Source: Bradyrhizobium sp. 139
GTDB taxonomy: Bacteria; Pseudomonadota; Alphaproteobacteria; Rhizobiales; Xanthobacteraceae
Assembly (NCBI RefSeq): GCF_023074175.1
Contig: NZ_JADPKS010000036.1
Span: 1 to 64,000, forward strand
Direction: 5' to 3'
DNA length: 64,000 nucleotides
Both the position numbers and the translations under genes were made by a program. The notes beneath the pieces are model-generated. The model made no database searches and had not been told where the DNA came from. It was given only the letters and a program-made list of their open reading frames with translations. This document shows positions 21,737-30,364 of this stretch, one piece after another. How positions within the stretch are numbered: position 1 is the stretch's first letter; every line of letters begins with the position of its first letter.

Positions 21737-23230
21737 ATGTTCGACCGACCGAACCGGAATCGGGTTCTCATCGTGCTGTTCGATGGACTTCGACCCGATC
21801 TCGTCAAACCGTCATTGACACCGAATCTGGTCAGGCTTCAGCGCCGCGGTGCGGTGCTGGCCCGGCAGCGCACCGTCTATCCCAGTGAAACACGAATAGC
21901 GCTCACGAGCCTCGTCACGGGCGCGACCCCGGATCGCCACGGCATCGTTGGGAATCAATATCTCGACAGGCAGTCGCCGATACCGCGCTCTATCGACACG
22001 AGCGACGCGCGCCTGATCGAGCACCTTGATGCCGCGAGCGACGGCCATCTACTCGGTGTGCCGTCACTTGGTGAGATCCTCGCGGCGAACGGTAGGACCT
22101 TCTCAGTCCTCGCTTCCAACTCGGCGGGGGCAACGCGCCTGCTGAACCATAAGGCTCGAAAGTTCAGACAACTGACGCTCTCCGGCCACTTCCCTTGCAT
22201 CGCGACCTCCGCCGAGATGCTCAGACAGGTGGAGACCCTGCTGGGGCCGACGCCTGCGCCGCCGCCCCCCGGCAACCCAGATCTTGCCTCTCAAGCCTTT
22301 CTGACTTCAGCGTTCCTCGACGTAATCTTGCCTCAAATTCGGCCCGACGTCGCAATCCTCTCCTTCGGCGAGCCCGATATTTCCTCGCACGATTGTGGGA
22401 CTGGCGCGCCAAAGACGCTGGAAGCGATCAGCTTTGTCGATCGGCAGTTGGGCCGCGTGCTCGATTGGTGGGAGGCTGAGGGCGTCTCCCTTGGCGTGCA
22501 CCTGATCGCCGCCTCCGATCATGGACATGTGACGGTGCATGCGCGGGCCGATCTATTTGAGACGCTCGAGGCTGCCGGGCTGCGCTGCGGCCCGGCACCG
22601 GCGGCTGGGATCGATGCCATCGTCATACCTGGCCAAGTCGGAGCAATTTACCTCGCCGACCCATCGGACGCTGTTATCCGCCGCACAGTAGGATCGATGA
22701 TCGAGCGGCCCTGGTGTGGTCCGGTGTTTACCGCGGGTGGCGCGGTCGATGGCATTGCACCGGGCAGCTTTGCCCGCCATTTGGTGTTCGCCGACCATGC
22801 CCGATCGGCGGACATCCTGTTCTCGTTCCGGTCGGATGACAGTCTCGATCCGTTTGGCCTTATCGGCCGCACCTGGAGTGCGGATGGGTCGGTCGGCTTC
22901 GGAGTGCACGGCGGGTTGCATGCCAAGGAGATGTCGTCGGTCGGCATTTTGGCGGGACCGCTGATCAAAAACGGCTTCGTCTCGCAAGTTCCCTCAGGCA
23001 TTTGCGATATTGCGCCGACAGTGCTGGATCTCCTTGGCATCTCTCGGCCGGCAGCGATGACCGGTCGTGCGCTCGCGGAGCTCTTTATACAGGGTGGAGA
23101 GGATGTGCCTCGAACGGTTGAGGAGGTCTACGAGACAAGCACCGGTGCATACCGGCAGCACCTACGTCGCGTGAAGGTCGGGGCCGCGGTCTATCTGGAT
23201 TCCGGCGATGTCGGAGCCGTCCGCGCCTGA
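21737..23230 (+). CDS. Alkaline-phosphatase-superfamily hydrolase, phosphonoacetate hydrolase/NPP-like
   Basis: A 497-residue metal-dependent hydrolase of the nucleotide pyrophosphatase/phosphodiesterase group, to which phosphonoacetate hydrolase PhnA belongs. Candidate zinc ligands are Asp16 (VLFDGLRPD), Asp214 and His218 (EPDISSHDCG), Asp261 and His262 (ASDHGH), and His391/395 (HGGLH). Thr52 in YPSETRIALTSLVTG occupies the place of the catalytic Thr of PhnA (PS-x-T then VTG). No signal peptide is evident, so it should be cytosolic. The context of phosphonopyruvate hydrolase and transporter genes favours a C-P or phosphodiester substrate, but specificity is not readable. A type I phosphodiesterase is the main alternative. 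Confidence 0.7.
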   Translation: MFDRPNRNRVLIVLFDGLRPDLVKPSLTPNLVRLQRRGAVLARQRTVYPSETRIALTSLVTGATPDRHGIVGNQYLDRQSPIPRSIDTSDARLIEHLDAASDGHLLGVPSLGEILAANGRTFSVLASNSAGATRLLNHKARKFRQLTLSGHFPCIATSAEMLRQVETLLGPTPAPPPPGNPDLASQAFLTSAFLDVILPQIRPDVAILSFGEPDISSHDCGTGAPKTLEAISFVDRQLGRVLDWWEAEGVSLGVHLIAASDHGHVTVHARADLFETLEAAGLRCGPAPAAGIDAIVIPGQVGAIYLADPSDAVIRRTVGSMIERPWCGPVFTAGGAVDGIAPGSFARHLVFADHARSADILFSFRSDDSLDPFGLIGRTWSADGSVGFGVHGGLHAKEMSSVGILAGPLIKNGFVSQVPSGICDIAPTVLDLLGISRPAAMTGRALAELFIQGGEDVPRTVEEVYETSTGAYRQHLRRVKVGAAVYLDSGDVGAVRA

Positions 23231-23469
23231 CATAAGTTGAGCGTTGAGCCACAAGCCCAACAAAGCCGGTCTGCGTATCGGCTGTGTCATACCCTGTGGG
23301 CCACGTCCGAATGCATCTATCAGACCCTCCCGGATCCGCGACCGGAGCACACAAGATAATGTGACCTCACTGATCTCGCCTCGGTCAACATGTGGATCGG
23401 CACGTCGGCGAAGCGCAATCGCTTGAATGGCGTGGCGACTTCAGTCTGATCGCGGCTGATACGCTCTAG
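23231..23469. other. Intergenic, nothing recognised
   Basis: Short stretch between the hydrolase gene and an IS5 remnant, with no recognisable features. Confidence 0.3.
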
Positions 23470-23720
23470 GTGGAGTCGACGGCTATCGAAGCGATAGCGC
23501 GGTAGCTGCGCGAGCGAGTTCGTCTTTTCGGGGTACCAGCTCACGGAATTGCTTGAGCTTGCTGAAGCAGCACTCGATGAGATGGTAGCGCTGCAGCTAG
23601 CGGCCTGTCGAGCGGGAATGAGAAGAGACAAAGAGTTTTCAGAACCTCGGCGCCCTTGCGGGCGCCAGCATCGCGAACGTGATCCGCGTCGTAAGCTGCA
23701 ACAATTTCGACGGCGGAATC
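23470..23720 (-). pseudogene. IS5-family (IS427-type) transposase 3' remnant
   Basis: On the minus strand, in more than one frame, the sequence reads AYDADHVRDAGARKGAE, then RYHLIECCFSKLKQFREL and VPRKDELARAATALSLR. This is the C-terminal Glu motif (IECCFSKLKQFR) and end of IS5-type transposases. The N-terminal half is missing and the frames are broken. Confidence 0.65.
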
Positions 23721-24399
23721 CGTCGAAAACTGCGATCGAGCGCGAAATTTGAGCGCAGAAGCAATTCAAACTCCATGTCCGCTACTATGCACGAACAAAT
23801 TTAAGCGTGATGATTTCGACGCGCGCTTTCTTGGAGAGTTTGATCTATGCCCAAAGTTCCAGCATTTCATTCGAAGAAGCCAAATACGGACGTCTATCAC
23901 GACAATGACAAGTGTACCGAGGGCAACAATATCGAACCGGAAAATCGCGTCTCCGGCACCGGAGGGCGGCCGCGGTGCCACCGTTGTCGCAGCTTAGACT
24001 AGTTCACAGCTGCCCGTGGTGGGTGAAGTTAGTTAGCCCCGCCACGGCCCTTGGGCACAGCAAGCGATCTCAACCTTGAGGAGATCTTTGCTTCGTTTGC
24101 GTCGGCTCGGCCACCATGGTGTGCTTTCTGACGCTATGTCCTAAGGTGGAGTTTTTCCGATGGTCGATCAATAGGCTCGAGGCAGCGCTTTCAAGTCGGT
24201 TCCTTTTTGCCGGCTGGGTGTCACATTTCTAAGCTGACGGTATTGGATGGTCCTTGTAGTCGCGGTAAGCGATTTGTGGCGCGTTGTGCGCAGGGAGTCG
24301 GTTCACAGCCGCCAATCGCCGTCTGTCGACCAAGGGCGCAGTAATTCATATGCAGGTATGTACCACGAGCACGCGAGGGGCGTCATATCCGCCTCGCTC
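23721..24399. other. No recognisable gene
   Basis: A 0.68-kb stretch of IS-flanked DNA without any recognisable coding region or RNA gene. Confidence 0.35.
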
Positions 24400-24609
24400 G
24401 ATGAACGTGACGCCGCATGTTGCACAGAACACCACCGGCCATAGCTCTGGAATTGACGGACGAACGACCCGGCACGAGGGCTATGCCGTCAGCCAGCGCA
24501 TCCGCATGCGGATCGAGGAGGCATTCGGCTAGATCAAGACGGTCGCCGGGCAAGAGAAGACCCGCTTCCATGGCCGTGATCGGGTTGGATGGGCCTTTAC
24601 CTTTCAGGG
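24400..24609 (+). pseudogene. IS5-type transposase C-terminus, inverted from its N-terminus
   Basis: The plus strand reads NVTPHVAQNTTGHSSGIDG, then TTRHEGYAVSQRIRMRIEEAFG, a TAG stop where Trp is usual, and IKTVAGQEKTRFHGRDRVGW. This is the C-terminal part of an IS5-like transposase. The matching N-terminal part is encoded on the opposite strand at 24946-25745 and ends at about the residue where this piece begins. Confidence 0.65.
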
Positions 24610-24614
24610 TGCCC

Positions 24615-24942
24615 GGCTTCGCCAAGGCCTTTGCCGGCCGCTGCCGCATCGTCGAGATGGACGTCTGGAATAGCGACTTCCTCGATCTTGTCAAAGAGGC
24701 GCATCTCGCCTTCCAGGGCAAGTCCGATGGGGAAATCGCCTGACTCTCAAGGGCTTCCTGGACGTGCGCTACGGCACCCGCGACGGATCGGCCTGCGCCG
24801 AGTTCTCATGAGATGGGCACGACGAGAATGATCCGTCCTATGGTCGTGGGTGGGCTATGATCGGCACTGCGGGCAGGCTCGTCGGCCACTTCTACATCCA
24901 CCACGGCGATGATTCAGCCTTCGCTTGCGAACGCGGCTGAGT
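24615..24942 (+). pseudogene. Conserved hypothetical remnant
   Basis: The frame WNSDFLDLVKEAHLAFQGK runs to GEIALKGFLDVRYGTRDG, with a stop after CAEFS, and resumes as GWAMIGTAGRLVGHFYIHHGDD. The pieces resemble a small conserved protein of rhizobial accessory DNA with unknown function. A nonsense codon and the loss of the original start make it non-functional. Confidence 0.4.
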
Positions 24943-24945
24943 TCT

Positions 24946-25745
24946 TCAACAGCTTGCTCGCAACTCGTTGACGAAGTCTTCTGCATCGTAGGCTTTGTCG
25001 GCGCCAAGCGTGATCGCTGTCGGCTGGTCGGCACGAGGCTCGATCATGTGCAGCGCGGCCACCCGCTCGGCATGCCCGTCGGCTTGTGTCAGGCAAGCGT
25101 CGACCAGCAGGCCGCGGCGGTTTTCCATCAGCCCGTGTCCGATGAAGCACAGATTCGTCTCCTTGCCTTTGCCCTTGCGGTACAGCCTGGCGTCCGGATC
25201 GGTGATCGCTGGGTTTCGTTGGAGCGCTTCTGGCCATGGAAGTCCGCATTGGCATTGCGCCCGCCGCCTTGGGCCGGCGGCTCGCCGGGCGCCATCCTTC
25301 TTGACGCTCTTCATCGAGGCCCAGGCCTCTATCAGCATGCCGTGGACTGAGAAGTGATCGCTCGATAGGAGCTTCTTCACCTTGGGCTGCGCCAGCACCG
25401 CCACCAGCAACTTGGCCGCGACGTCGCCTTCCAGCAACCGGTCTCGGTTCTTCGAGAACACCGAATGGTTTCAGGCTCGGTGTCAACACCGATGCCGACG
25501 AACCAGCGGAACAGAACGTCGTATTCCAGCTGCTCCATCGCTCCATCAGGAGCCGCTCCGAGCGAATCGAATACACCTACAACAGCATCGCCCGCAGCGG
25601 ATGATCACGCCGCACCCGCGCCTCCAGGTCAACGTAGCTGAACAGCTCGCCCGTTCGATTGTCCCCGCCGCGCACGCACCATCTCCGAATCTCGTCGGAG
25701 CCAATGAATCACGGTCGCTGGTCCGCGGCGAGCGCCTCTTTCAAC
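24946..25745 (-). pseudogene. IS5-type transposase N-terminal and central part
   Basis: Reading leftward: EIRRWCVRGGDNRTGELFSY near 25720, then in shifting frames SIRSERLLMEQ, the block FSKNRDRLLEGDVAAKLL, the first catalytic region SSDHFSVHGMLIEAWASMKS, DPDARLYRKGKGKE, and ITLGADKAYDAEDFVNELR with the second Asp. It ends near 24946, where the C-terminal part should follow; that part is found inverted at 24400-24609. Frameshifts near 25480 and 25570 also break it. Confidence 0.7.
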
Positions 25746-26253
25746 AGCCTGCTAGATGCGGGGCACTTTCGCATATATGAGGTGAACCTGCCGGAGGTTC
25801 GGCGCTGACGGATCGCACCGTGCCAAGGGCCGGCGATCCGCGATGGATGCGCCGGTCCTGCCTACGGACAAGGTCATCTCCTTGAGTGCATCCGGGTCCT
25901 ATTGCCTACTAACAGCCGGCGAGTAGTCTTCCGATGACCGTACCGCATCACGGGTAAGCTCCGGAGCGATAGCCGCTCCGGAGCGTCTCGCGATCCGAAC
26001 CTGCGCGATGCGGCTCGAAGCGTTCTCGCCGATCTCGCAATCGATGAAGTCCGCAGGCGCGCCCTCTTGGGGGAAGCTGGCAAACTCTGGAAATATAGCC
26101 ACGCAGCGCGCTGTCCCGCTGGTTCCTTTTTGAGGGGTGAACGCCGAAGGCGACGATGGCCCGCTCCGGCGGAGCCGAGGCTGTGCCTTTCGCTCCGTGT
26201 CGAAGGATGTGTTGGGGCCGCCTCGGCGAATTTGAAGGCTCGATACCGGGTCG
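25746..26253. other. No gene recognised; two GCTCCGGAGC palindromes
   Basis: About 0.5 kb with no identifiable coding sequence. Two copies of the palindrome GCTCCGGAGC lie close together near 25957 and 25975, with no known role. The 3' end adjoins the aminotransferase stop. Confidence 0.35.
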
Positions 26254-27363
26254 CTAATCAGCGATGTCTTTCAATGCTTCCACCAAAAGCTTATTATCGT
26301 CTTCAGTGCGGCTTGCGATGCGCAAGAATCGTTTGCCATCCTGAAGCGTCTTGCCGCCATTGTGCCTAATCAATATCCGTCTATCCTTTAAGAGTTTTGA
26401 GGCGATCACGTCGCCATCCGGCCAATGGGGCGGGAGTTCGCAGAACACGAAATTTGCGTCTGGCTTCAGAACTCTCATTCCGTCGATGCTGCGCAGGTCT
26501 GCGTATAGTTTGTCCCTGTCGCTGCCCACCCTCACCCAACTCTGCTTTGCCGCGTGCGCCAGGTGAGGAAGCTTGCTTAGAAAAAACTCAGCAAACGTAT
26601 TGACATTCCACGTGGGGAGGGCGGCTCTAATCTCGTCCATCGTCTGTACATTTGCCGATGCCGCATACCCCATCCGCAAACCGCATGTCCCGTAAATCTT
26701 TCCGAGGCTCTTGAGAACGATCACATTGGGAAATTCGAGCAAGTGATTTTCCAGGCTCGCACTTCGTCCAAGCTCACTAAATTCGATAAATGACTCATCG
26801 ACCAGTAGGAGTTGCTGTTGAGCTCGAAGTGCGGAAGCGAGATATAGTAAATCGGCATAGGGAACCATCCGCGAAGTGGGATTATTCGGCGATATCACGA
26901 CTGCGCCGTCGACACCATTTGTACGCGCAAATGCTGCATAGCGGTGCACATCGAGTTCAAAATCTGGCGGTGACAGGAAAAAGCGTGACAACCGCCCGGG
27001 CAAGGCGGTGGTTTCATAGGGATTGAAGGTTGGGACCGGGACAGCAATCCTCATACCCAGTCGGCCAAGGAGGATGGGAATCAGTTCAGCCACGCCATTG
27101 CAAATGACAAGATTATTCGCTGGCGTCTTGACCGCATCGGCAAGAAGCTGGACCATCTGCGCATTAGGAGAGGGATAGCAAGTAATAAGCCGCGGTAGAG
27201 CGTTCTTAAGTTCGTCAAGGAACGCCTGCGGCGGAAAATAAGGATTTACCAGAAGGACGAAGTCCTTGATGTCATATTTCCAATAGCCGCCGGGGAATCG
27301 GTTGACCAGGTCAGAGACCTCATCCGACCTAAGGGATACGGCGATTTGTGCTGCGCTGTTCAT
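26254..27363 (-). CDS. PLP-dependent aminotransferase of the phosphonate biosynthesis cluster (HisC/CobD-like)
   Basis: A 369-residue fold-type I class I/II aminotransferase. Visible are GGYWKYDIKDFVLLVNPYFPP at the N-terminus, LVICNGVAELIPILL, the SPNNPTS motif, VLLVDESFIEFSE-like LLLVDESFIEF with the PLP-ring Asp, the lysine motif LKSLGKIYGTCGLRMGY, and an R386-like FLRIAS near the end. It resembles histidinol-phosphate aminotransferases and the threonine-phosphate decarboxylase CobD. In Treponema denticola a related aminotransferase domain is fused to a phosphonate cytidylyltransferase. Here the genes are separate. Possible substrates are phosphonoacetaldehyde (giving 2-aminoethylphosphonate) or phosphonopyruvate (giving phosphonoalanine); a decarboxylase role is also possible. 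Confidence 0.75.
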   Translation of the reverse strand: MNSAAQIAVSLRSDEVSDLVNRFPGGYWKYDIKDFVLLVNPYFPPQAFLDELKNALPRLITCYPSPNAQMVQLLADAVKTPANNLVICNGVAELIPILLGRLGMRIAVPVPTFNPYETTALPGRLSRFFLSPPDFELDVHRYAAFARTNGVDGAVVISPNNPTSRMVPYADLLYLASALRAQQQLLLVDESFIEFSELGRSASLENHLLEFPNVIVLKSLGKIYGTCGLRMGYAASANVQTMDEIRAALPTWNVNTFAEFFLSKLPHLAHAAKQSWVRVGSDRDKLYADLRSIDGMRVLKPDANFVFCELPPHWPDGDVIASKLLKDRRILIRHNGGKTLQDGKRFLRIASRTEDDNKLLVEALKDIAD

Positions 27364-27596
27364 GAGTGCGACTAGCTCAACATTTCAGGACAAACGAAAA
27401 TGGTAGGATGGTCGCGATCTGTCGACCAGCTGCCGGCGAACAAGCATCGAGCAGTGCCGATCCGTGCGGAAATGTTCTCGGCAACAAGTCTGGTGCAAGC
27501 CGCGGTTGGCGAGACTACACGTCATCATGCGACCTGCATGGAGTGAAGCCTGCAAGCCCGAGAAGGCCAGTCGCTGGATCATACTTCCATCCGCAA

Positions 27597-28202
27597 TCAA
27601 AAGGAGCGACTGGCTAAAACCACCGATGACGCGACGGCGAAGATGCTTATTGCCGTATACATTGTTGCGCTGAGTGGTGGCACGCGAACAGGCGCGACAT
27701 GCGCTGTAGCGAGCAGCAAGAAGGCAATGTTCACGACGTCAGGAAATGCTTCAGCAGGAATAAGAGACTTAAAAAGAAATAGAAGCGCCAGGAGCGGCAC
27801 GTCGTATGACAAGGGGACGCCCAAGAAGCGTCCGTCACGCGACCTGCCAAAGTTCGCAAAGTAGCTAAGCCTTATTGCTCCCGTCACCAGTAGAGCGGTT
27901 GCGATCGCAAGCGCGACTTGTGAAGCTTGGCTGACTTGTACCACAACTACCGCAGGCACAACGGCTCCATAGACGATATCTGCAAACCCGTCGAGGCTCG
28001 CTCCCATTTTTGCGACATCTGGATCGCGACCTTTGGTGCGCCCTGCCACAACCCCGTCCAGGTGGTCCGATAGAACAGCCCAAAGCGCTGCTGCCACAGA
28101 TAGCTCAAGGCGGTCAGAGAGAGCTAAAAACAGGCTGGCGGAGGAAAAGAGAAGACCTGTGATCGTTATCGCGTTCGCTGGATCCCAAAGGTATTTCAGC
28201 AT
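27597..28202 (-). CDS. CDP-alcohol phosphatidyltransferase
   Basis: A 201-residue integral membrane enzyme with about six hydrophobic segments. The CDP-alcohol motif D-x2-DG-x2-A...G-x3-D-x3-D is present as DHLDGVVAG followed by GASLDGFADI; the usual AR pair reads AG with Arg one place later. Such enzymes condense a CDP- or CMP-activated head group with an alcohol or diacylglycerol at the membrane. The start MLKYLWDP has a GAGGTG ribosome-binding site and lies 7 bp after the nucleotidyltransferase stop, so they form an operon. With that partner it could make a phosphonolipid or phosphonate diester. The acceptor is unknown. Confidence 0.8.
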   Translation of the reverse strand: MLKYLWDPANAITITGLLFSSASLFLALSDRLELSVAAALWAVLSDHLDGVVAGRTKGRDPDVAKMGASLDGFADIVYGAVVPAVVVVQVSQASQVALAIATALLVTGAIRLSYFANFGRSRDGRFLGVPLSYDVPLLALLFLFKSLIPAEAFPDVVNIAFLLLATAHVAPVRVPPLSATMYTAISIFAVASSVVLASRSF

Positions 28203-28209
28203 TGAACTC

Positions 28210-29010
28210 TCACCTCGTTTGCAAATCAGGTCTCGCCGCGTAGGTATTCGTTCGGCCCTTGAAAATGCGCTCGGCAATCTCCAAATCGTCAGCATTATCA
28301 ATTTCGTACCAGCTGAGGCCATCGCATCGCGCCGCGGCGAGCTGTAGGCCTCGCCTCTCTATCAAATAACCCAAAAATTCTTCGGTGTAGGTCTGCCGAG
28401 CTCCAGCGGCGATGATATCGTCCAGTGTCGGAACGATCGTTGCCTTGAGTGTCGGCGCCGAAAGCCGTAGGAGGTTCATCGTCTTGAAAAGCTTTGGGCC
28501 ATCCGCAACAAGATTTGCCGCGGTTTGCTTCAATCGAAAACCTGAGATGAAGCCGTTCTGCGACAACAGAACGGCCGACCCTTCCATTGAATCATCGAAG
28601 GGAACGACTGCAGCGACGTCAGTCCCCCGGCAGGCCATCAAGTGTCGCAGCGCATCCTCTTCGAAAAAGACGTCGCCCTCGAGAAGAAAGCAATCTCCGG
28701 AGAGGAGAGCGTCGCGCGCCAGCCACAAAGAATAGGCGCTTCCGGTGCGGTCGAAGACGGTCGACTCGACATATTTGATTTTGAGTTCGCCAAAGTGGCT
28801 ACCGCAGGCATATTGAATGGCGTCTTTGCGGTAACCCACCACGATCGTCACCTCTTCAACGCCGATAGATTCCAGATTGTGCAGAGCATTGTGAAGAATC
28901 GAAGTGCCGTTGACCTCGACCAGCGGCTTCGGCCGCAGATCTGTCAGAGGACGCAGGCGAGAGCCGCAGCCAGCGGCGAGAATGACGGCGTTCTTGGGAG
29001 CATCGGTCAC
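28210..29010 (-). CDS. Sugar-phosphate-type nucleotidyltransferase, probable phosphonate cytidylyltransferase (PntC-like)
   Basis: A 266-residue nucleotidyltransferase of the LicC/GlmU fold. The N-terminal NTP-binding loop is ILAAGCGSRLRPLT (residues 10-23), followed by KPLVEVNG and the metal-site region LLEGDVFFEEDAL. A terminal WYEIDNADDLEIAE also fits LicC-like CTP:phosphocholine cytidylyltransferases. It starts at a GTG codon with AAGGA 8 bases upstream. Between PEP mutase and a CDP-alcohol phosphatidyltransferase the expected activity is CTP-dependent activation of a phosphonate such as 2-aminoethylphosphonate, as known for PntC. CTP preference and substrate are inferred. Confidence 0.75.
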   Translation of the reverse strand: MTDAPKNAVILAAGCGSRLRPLTDLRPKPLVEVNGTSILHNALHNLESIGVEEVTIVVGYRKDAIQYACGSHFGELKIKYVESTVFDRTGSAYSLWLARDALLSGDCFLLEGDVFFEEDALRHLMACRGTDVAAVVPFDDSMEGSAVLLSQNGFISGFRLKQTAANLVADGPKLFKTMNLLRLSAPTLKATIVPTLDDIIAAGARQTYTEEFLGYLIERRGLQLAAARCDGLSWYEIDNADDLEIAERIFKGRTNTYAARPDLQTR

Positions 29011-29374
29011 CGTTTAGTTCCTTTTTCGTCGCGCCTCAAAGGTCAAACACCGACGGACTTCTTCGGCGCCAGCTTAGGCGTGCTGAAGCGAGATCAGGTC
29101 TGCCGGAGCCATCTGAAAATGGAGCCCAAGCGTGAAGACAGACAAATGGTCCTCGTCGGTCCTTTCTCCAGAGAGAAGGGAGGCGCTGGATCCGCTGCCT
29201 CGAGCTGCCGAGATGGCAAAGTGCGCATTTCGGTTGAGTGAGGCGTGCTACGCCATCTAAGGACATCTCAGTGCAATGATTAGGCATTTGAGATTGCAGT
29301 CGAACCTGGCCAGCTAGGAAGTCCAGGACAGTAGGTCCTCGACAACGAATATGTGCTCCTGTGTCGACGAAACC
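29011..29374. other. Gap inside the phosphonate operon, no gene recognised
   Basis: The 364 bp between PEP mutase and the nucleotidyltransferase gene contain no frame resembling a known protein. It may hold the eroded remains of a gene such as a phosphonopyruvate decarboxylase, but it is far too short for one and shows no thiamine-binding motif. Confidence 0.4.
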
Positions 29375-30316
29375 CTATTTGCGCAGTTCAGCGTCGGGCG
29401 GCAAATATCGCGTTTCCGCACGGGCGAGTTCGTCGTACTTGAACAGTTCGAAGACTTCCTCGAGAGTAGCAATGTGCGGCTCAATGCTCGCGGTGCTTTC
29501 CTCAGCGATGATGCGGCCGCAGACTTGACGCATTGCCGCTATTGCCGCTCGCATAGACTGGTTGGCCCAGATCACCGTTGAGATGCTGGCTTTGCGGTAT
29601 ACAGGGATCGGTGTTCGATAGTATTTCGTCGGAACGATCACGACCGGCAATCTGTTCTGCCAAGCGCGCGCGAACGAAAGGATTTCGTCCGCGGTGCTCC
29701 TTCGCGAATGAATGAGGATCGCATCGGCTCCCGCGTCGGCGTAGGCGTGAGCGCGCGAAAGTGCTTCGTCCATCTCATGCCCAGCGATCAACGCCTCGAT
29801 CCTTGCAACCAAGATCAAGTCGTCCGCGACTGTGTCCTTCACTGCCCGGAGGCGGCCAGAGAATTCGTCGATATCGGCGAGGGGGTGCCGATGCCCAACA
29901 AACGAGTTCATCTTCGGAAAGCAGCTGTCCTCGAGCGCGACTCCGGCTGCTCCACGCTGACGGAGCCTGCGTGTCACGAGGCGTGCATTGTTGAAATTCC
30001 CGAAGCCGCCATCTCCGTCAACGAGCACAGGTAGTTCGCTCGAGTCCACGATCCGCTCGACTACGTCTACGAGTTGGCTCCACGACGCTTCGTTGGCATC
30101 GCGGTAGCCCAGGGAGCAGGCAATAGACAGGCCGGACGCCCAGAGGCCTTTGAACCCTGCGCGCTCAGCGATTGCGGCGGAGAGACCATCATGCGCTTCC
30201 ATGAGGAACGATAGCTCTCTGCGGCAGCAGATTTCGGCGCGCAGCATGTCAGCACGTGAGGAACCGGCGGATTGATCAGGGCCGTTGGCGAGAACAGATG
30301 GTAATCGGTCTTGCAT
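29375..30316 (-). CDS. Phosphoenolpyruvate mutase
   Basis: A 313-residue PEP mutase/isocitrate lyase family protein, the committing enzyme of phosphonate biosynthesis (PEP to phosphonopyruvate). The metal-binding segment VDGDGGFGN spans residues 99-107. The gating loop is EDSCFPKMNS (129-138), retaining the Asn-Ser that marks mutases and is replaced by Thr-Ser in the hydrolase at 8939-9811. The usual EDK lysine is Ser here. The ATG has AAGGA 8 bases upstream. An N-terminal extension of about 30 residues precedes the barrel. It heads an operon with the nucleotidyltransferase and phosphatidyltransferase. A lyase with different specificity is the alternative, given the Lys-to-Ser change. Confidence 0.75.
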   Translation of the reverse strand: MQDRLPSVLANGPDQSAGSSRADMLRAEICCRRELSFLMEAHDGLSAAIAERAGFKGLWASGLSIACSLGYRDANEASWSQLVDVVERIVDSSELPVLVDGDGGFGNFNNARLVTRRLRQRGAAGVALEDSCFPKMNSFVGHRHPLADIDEFSGRLRAVKDTVADDLILVARIEALIAGHEMDEALSRAHAYADAGADAILIHSRRSTADEILSFARAWQNRLPVVIVPTKYYRTPIPVYRKASISTVIWANQSMRAAIAAMRQVCGRIIAEESTASIEPHIATLEEVFELFKYDELARAETRYLPPDAELRK

Positions 30317-30364
30317 GCCAATTCCTTGTGATGACCGGCCTAACGTGTAGACCGGCCGATTTGA

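Noticed and set aside
25950..25990. Paired GCTCCGGAGC palindromes as a CRISPR or attachment site
   Set aside because: Only two short copies with no regular spacers and no adjacent integrase or cas genes.
29036..29287. Open frame between PEP mutase and the nucleotidyltransferase as a gene
   Set aside because: Composition and lack of any motif or ribosome-binding site suggest a chance frame.
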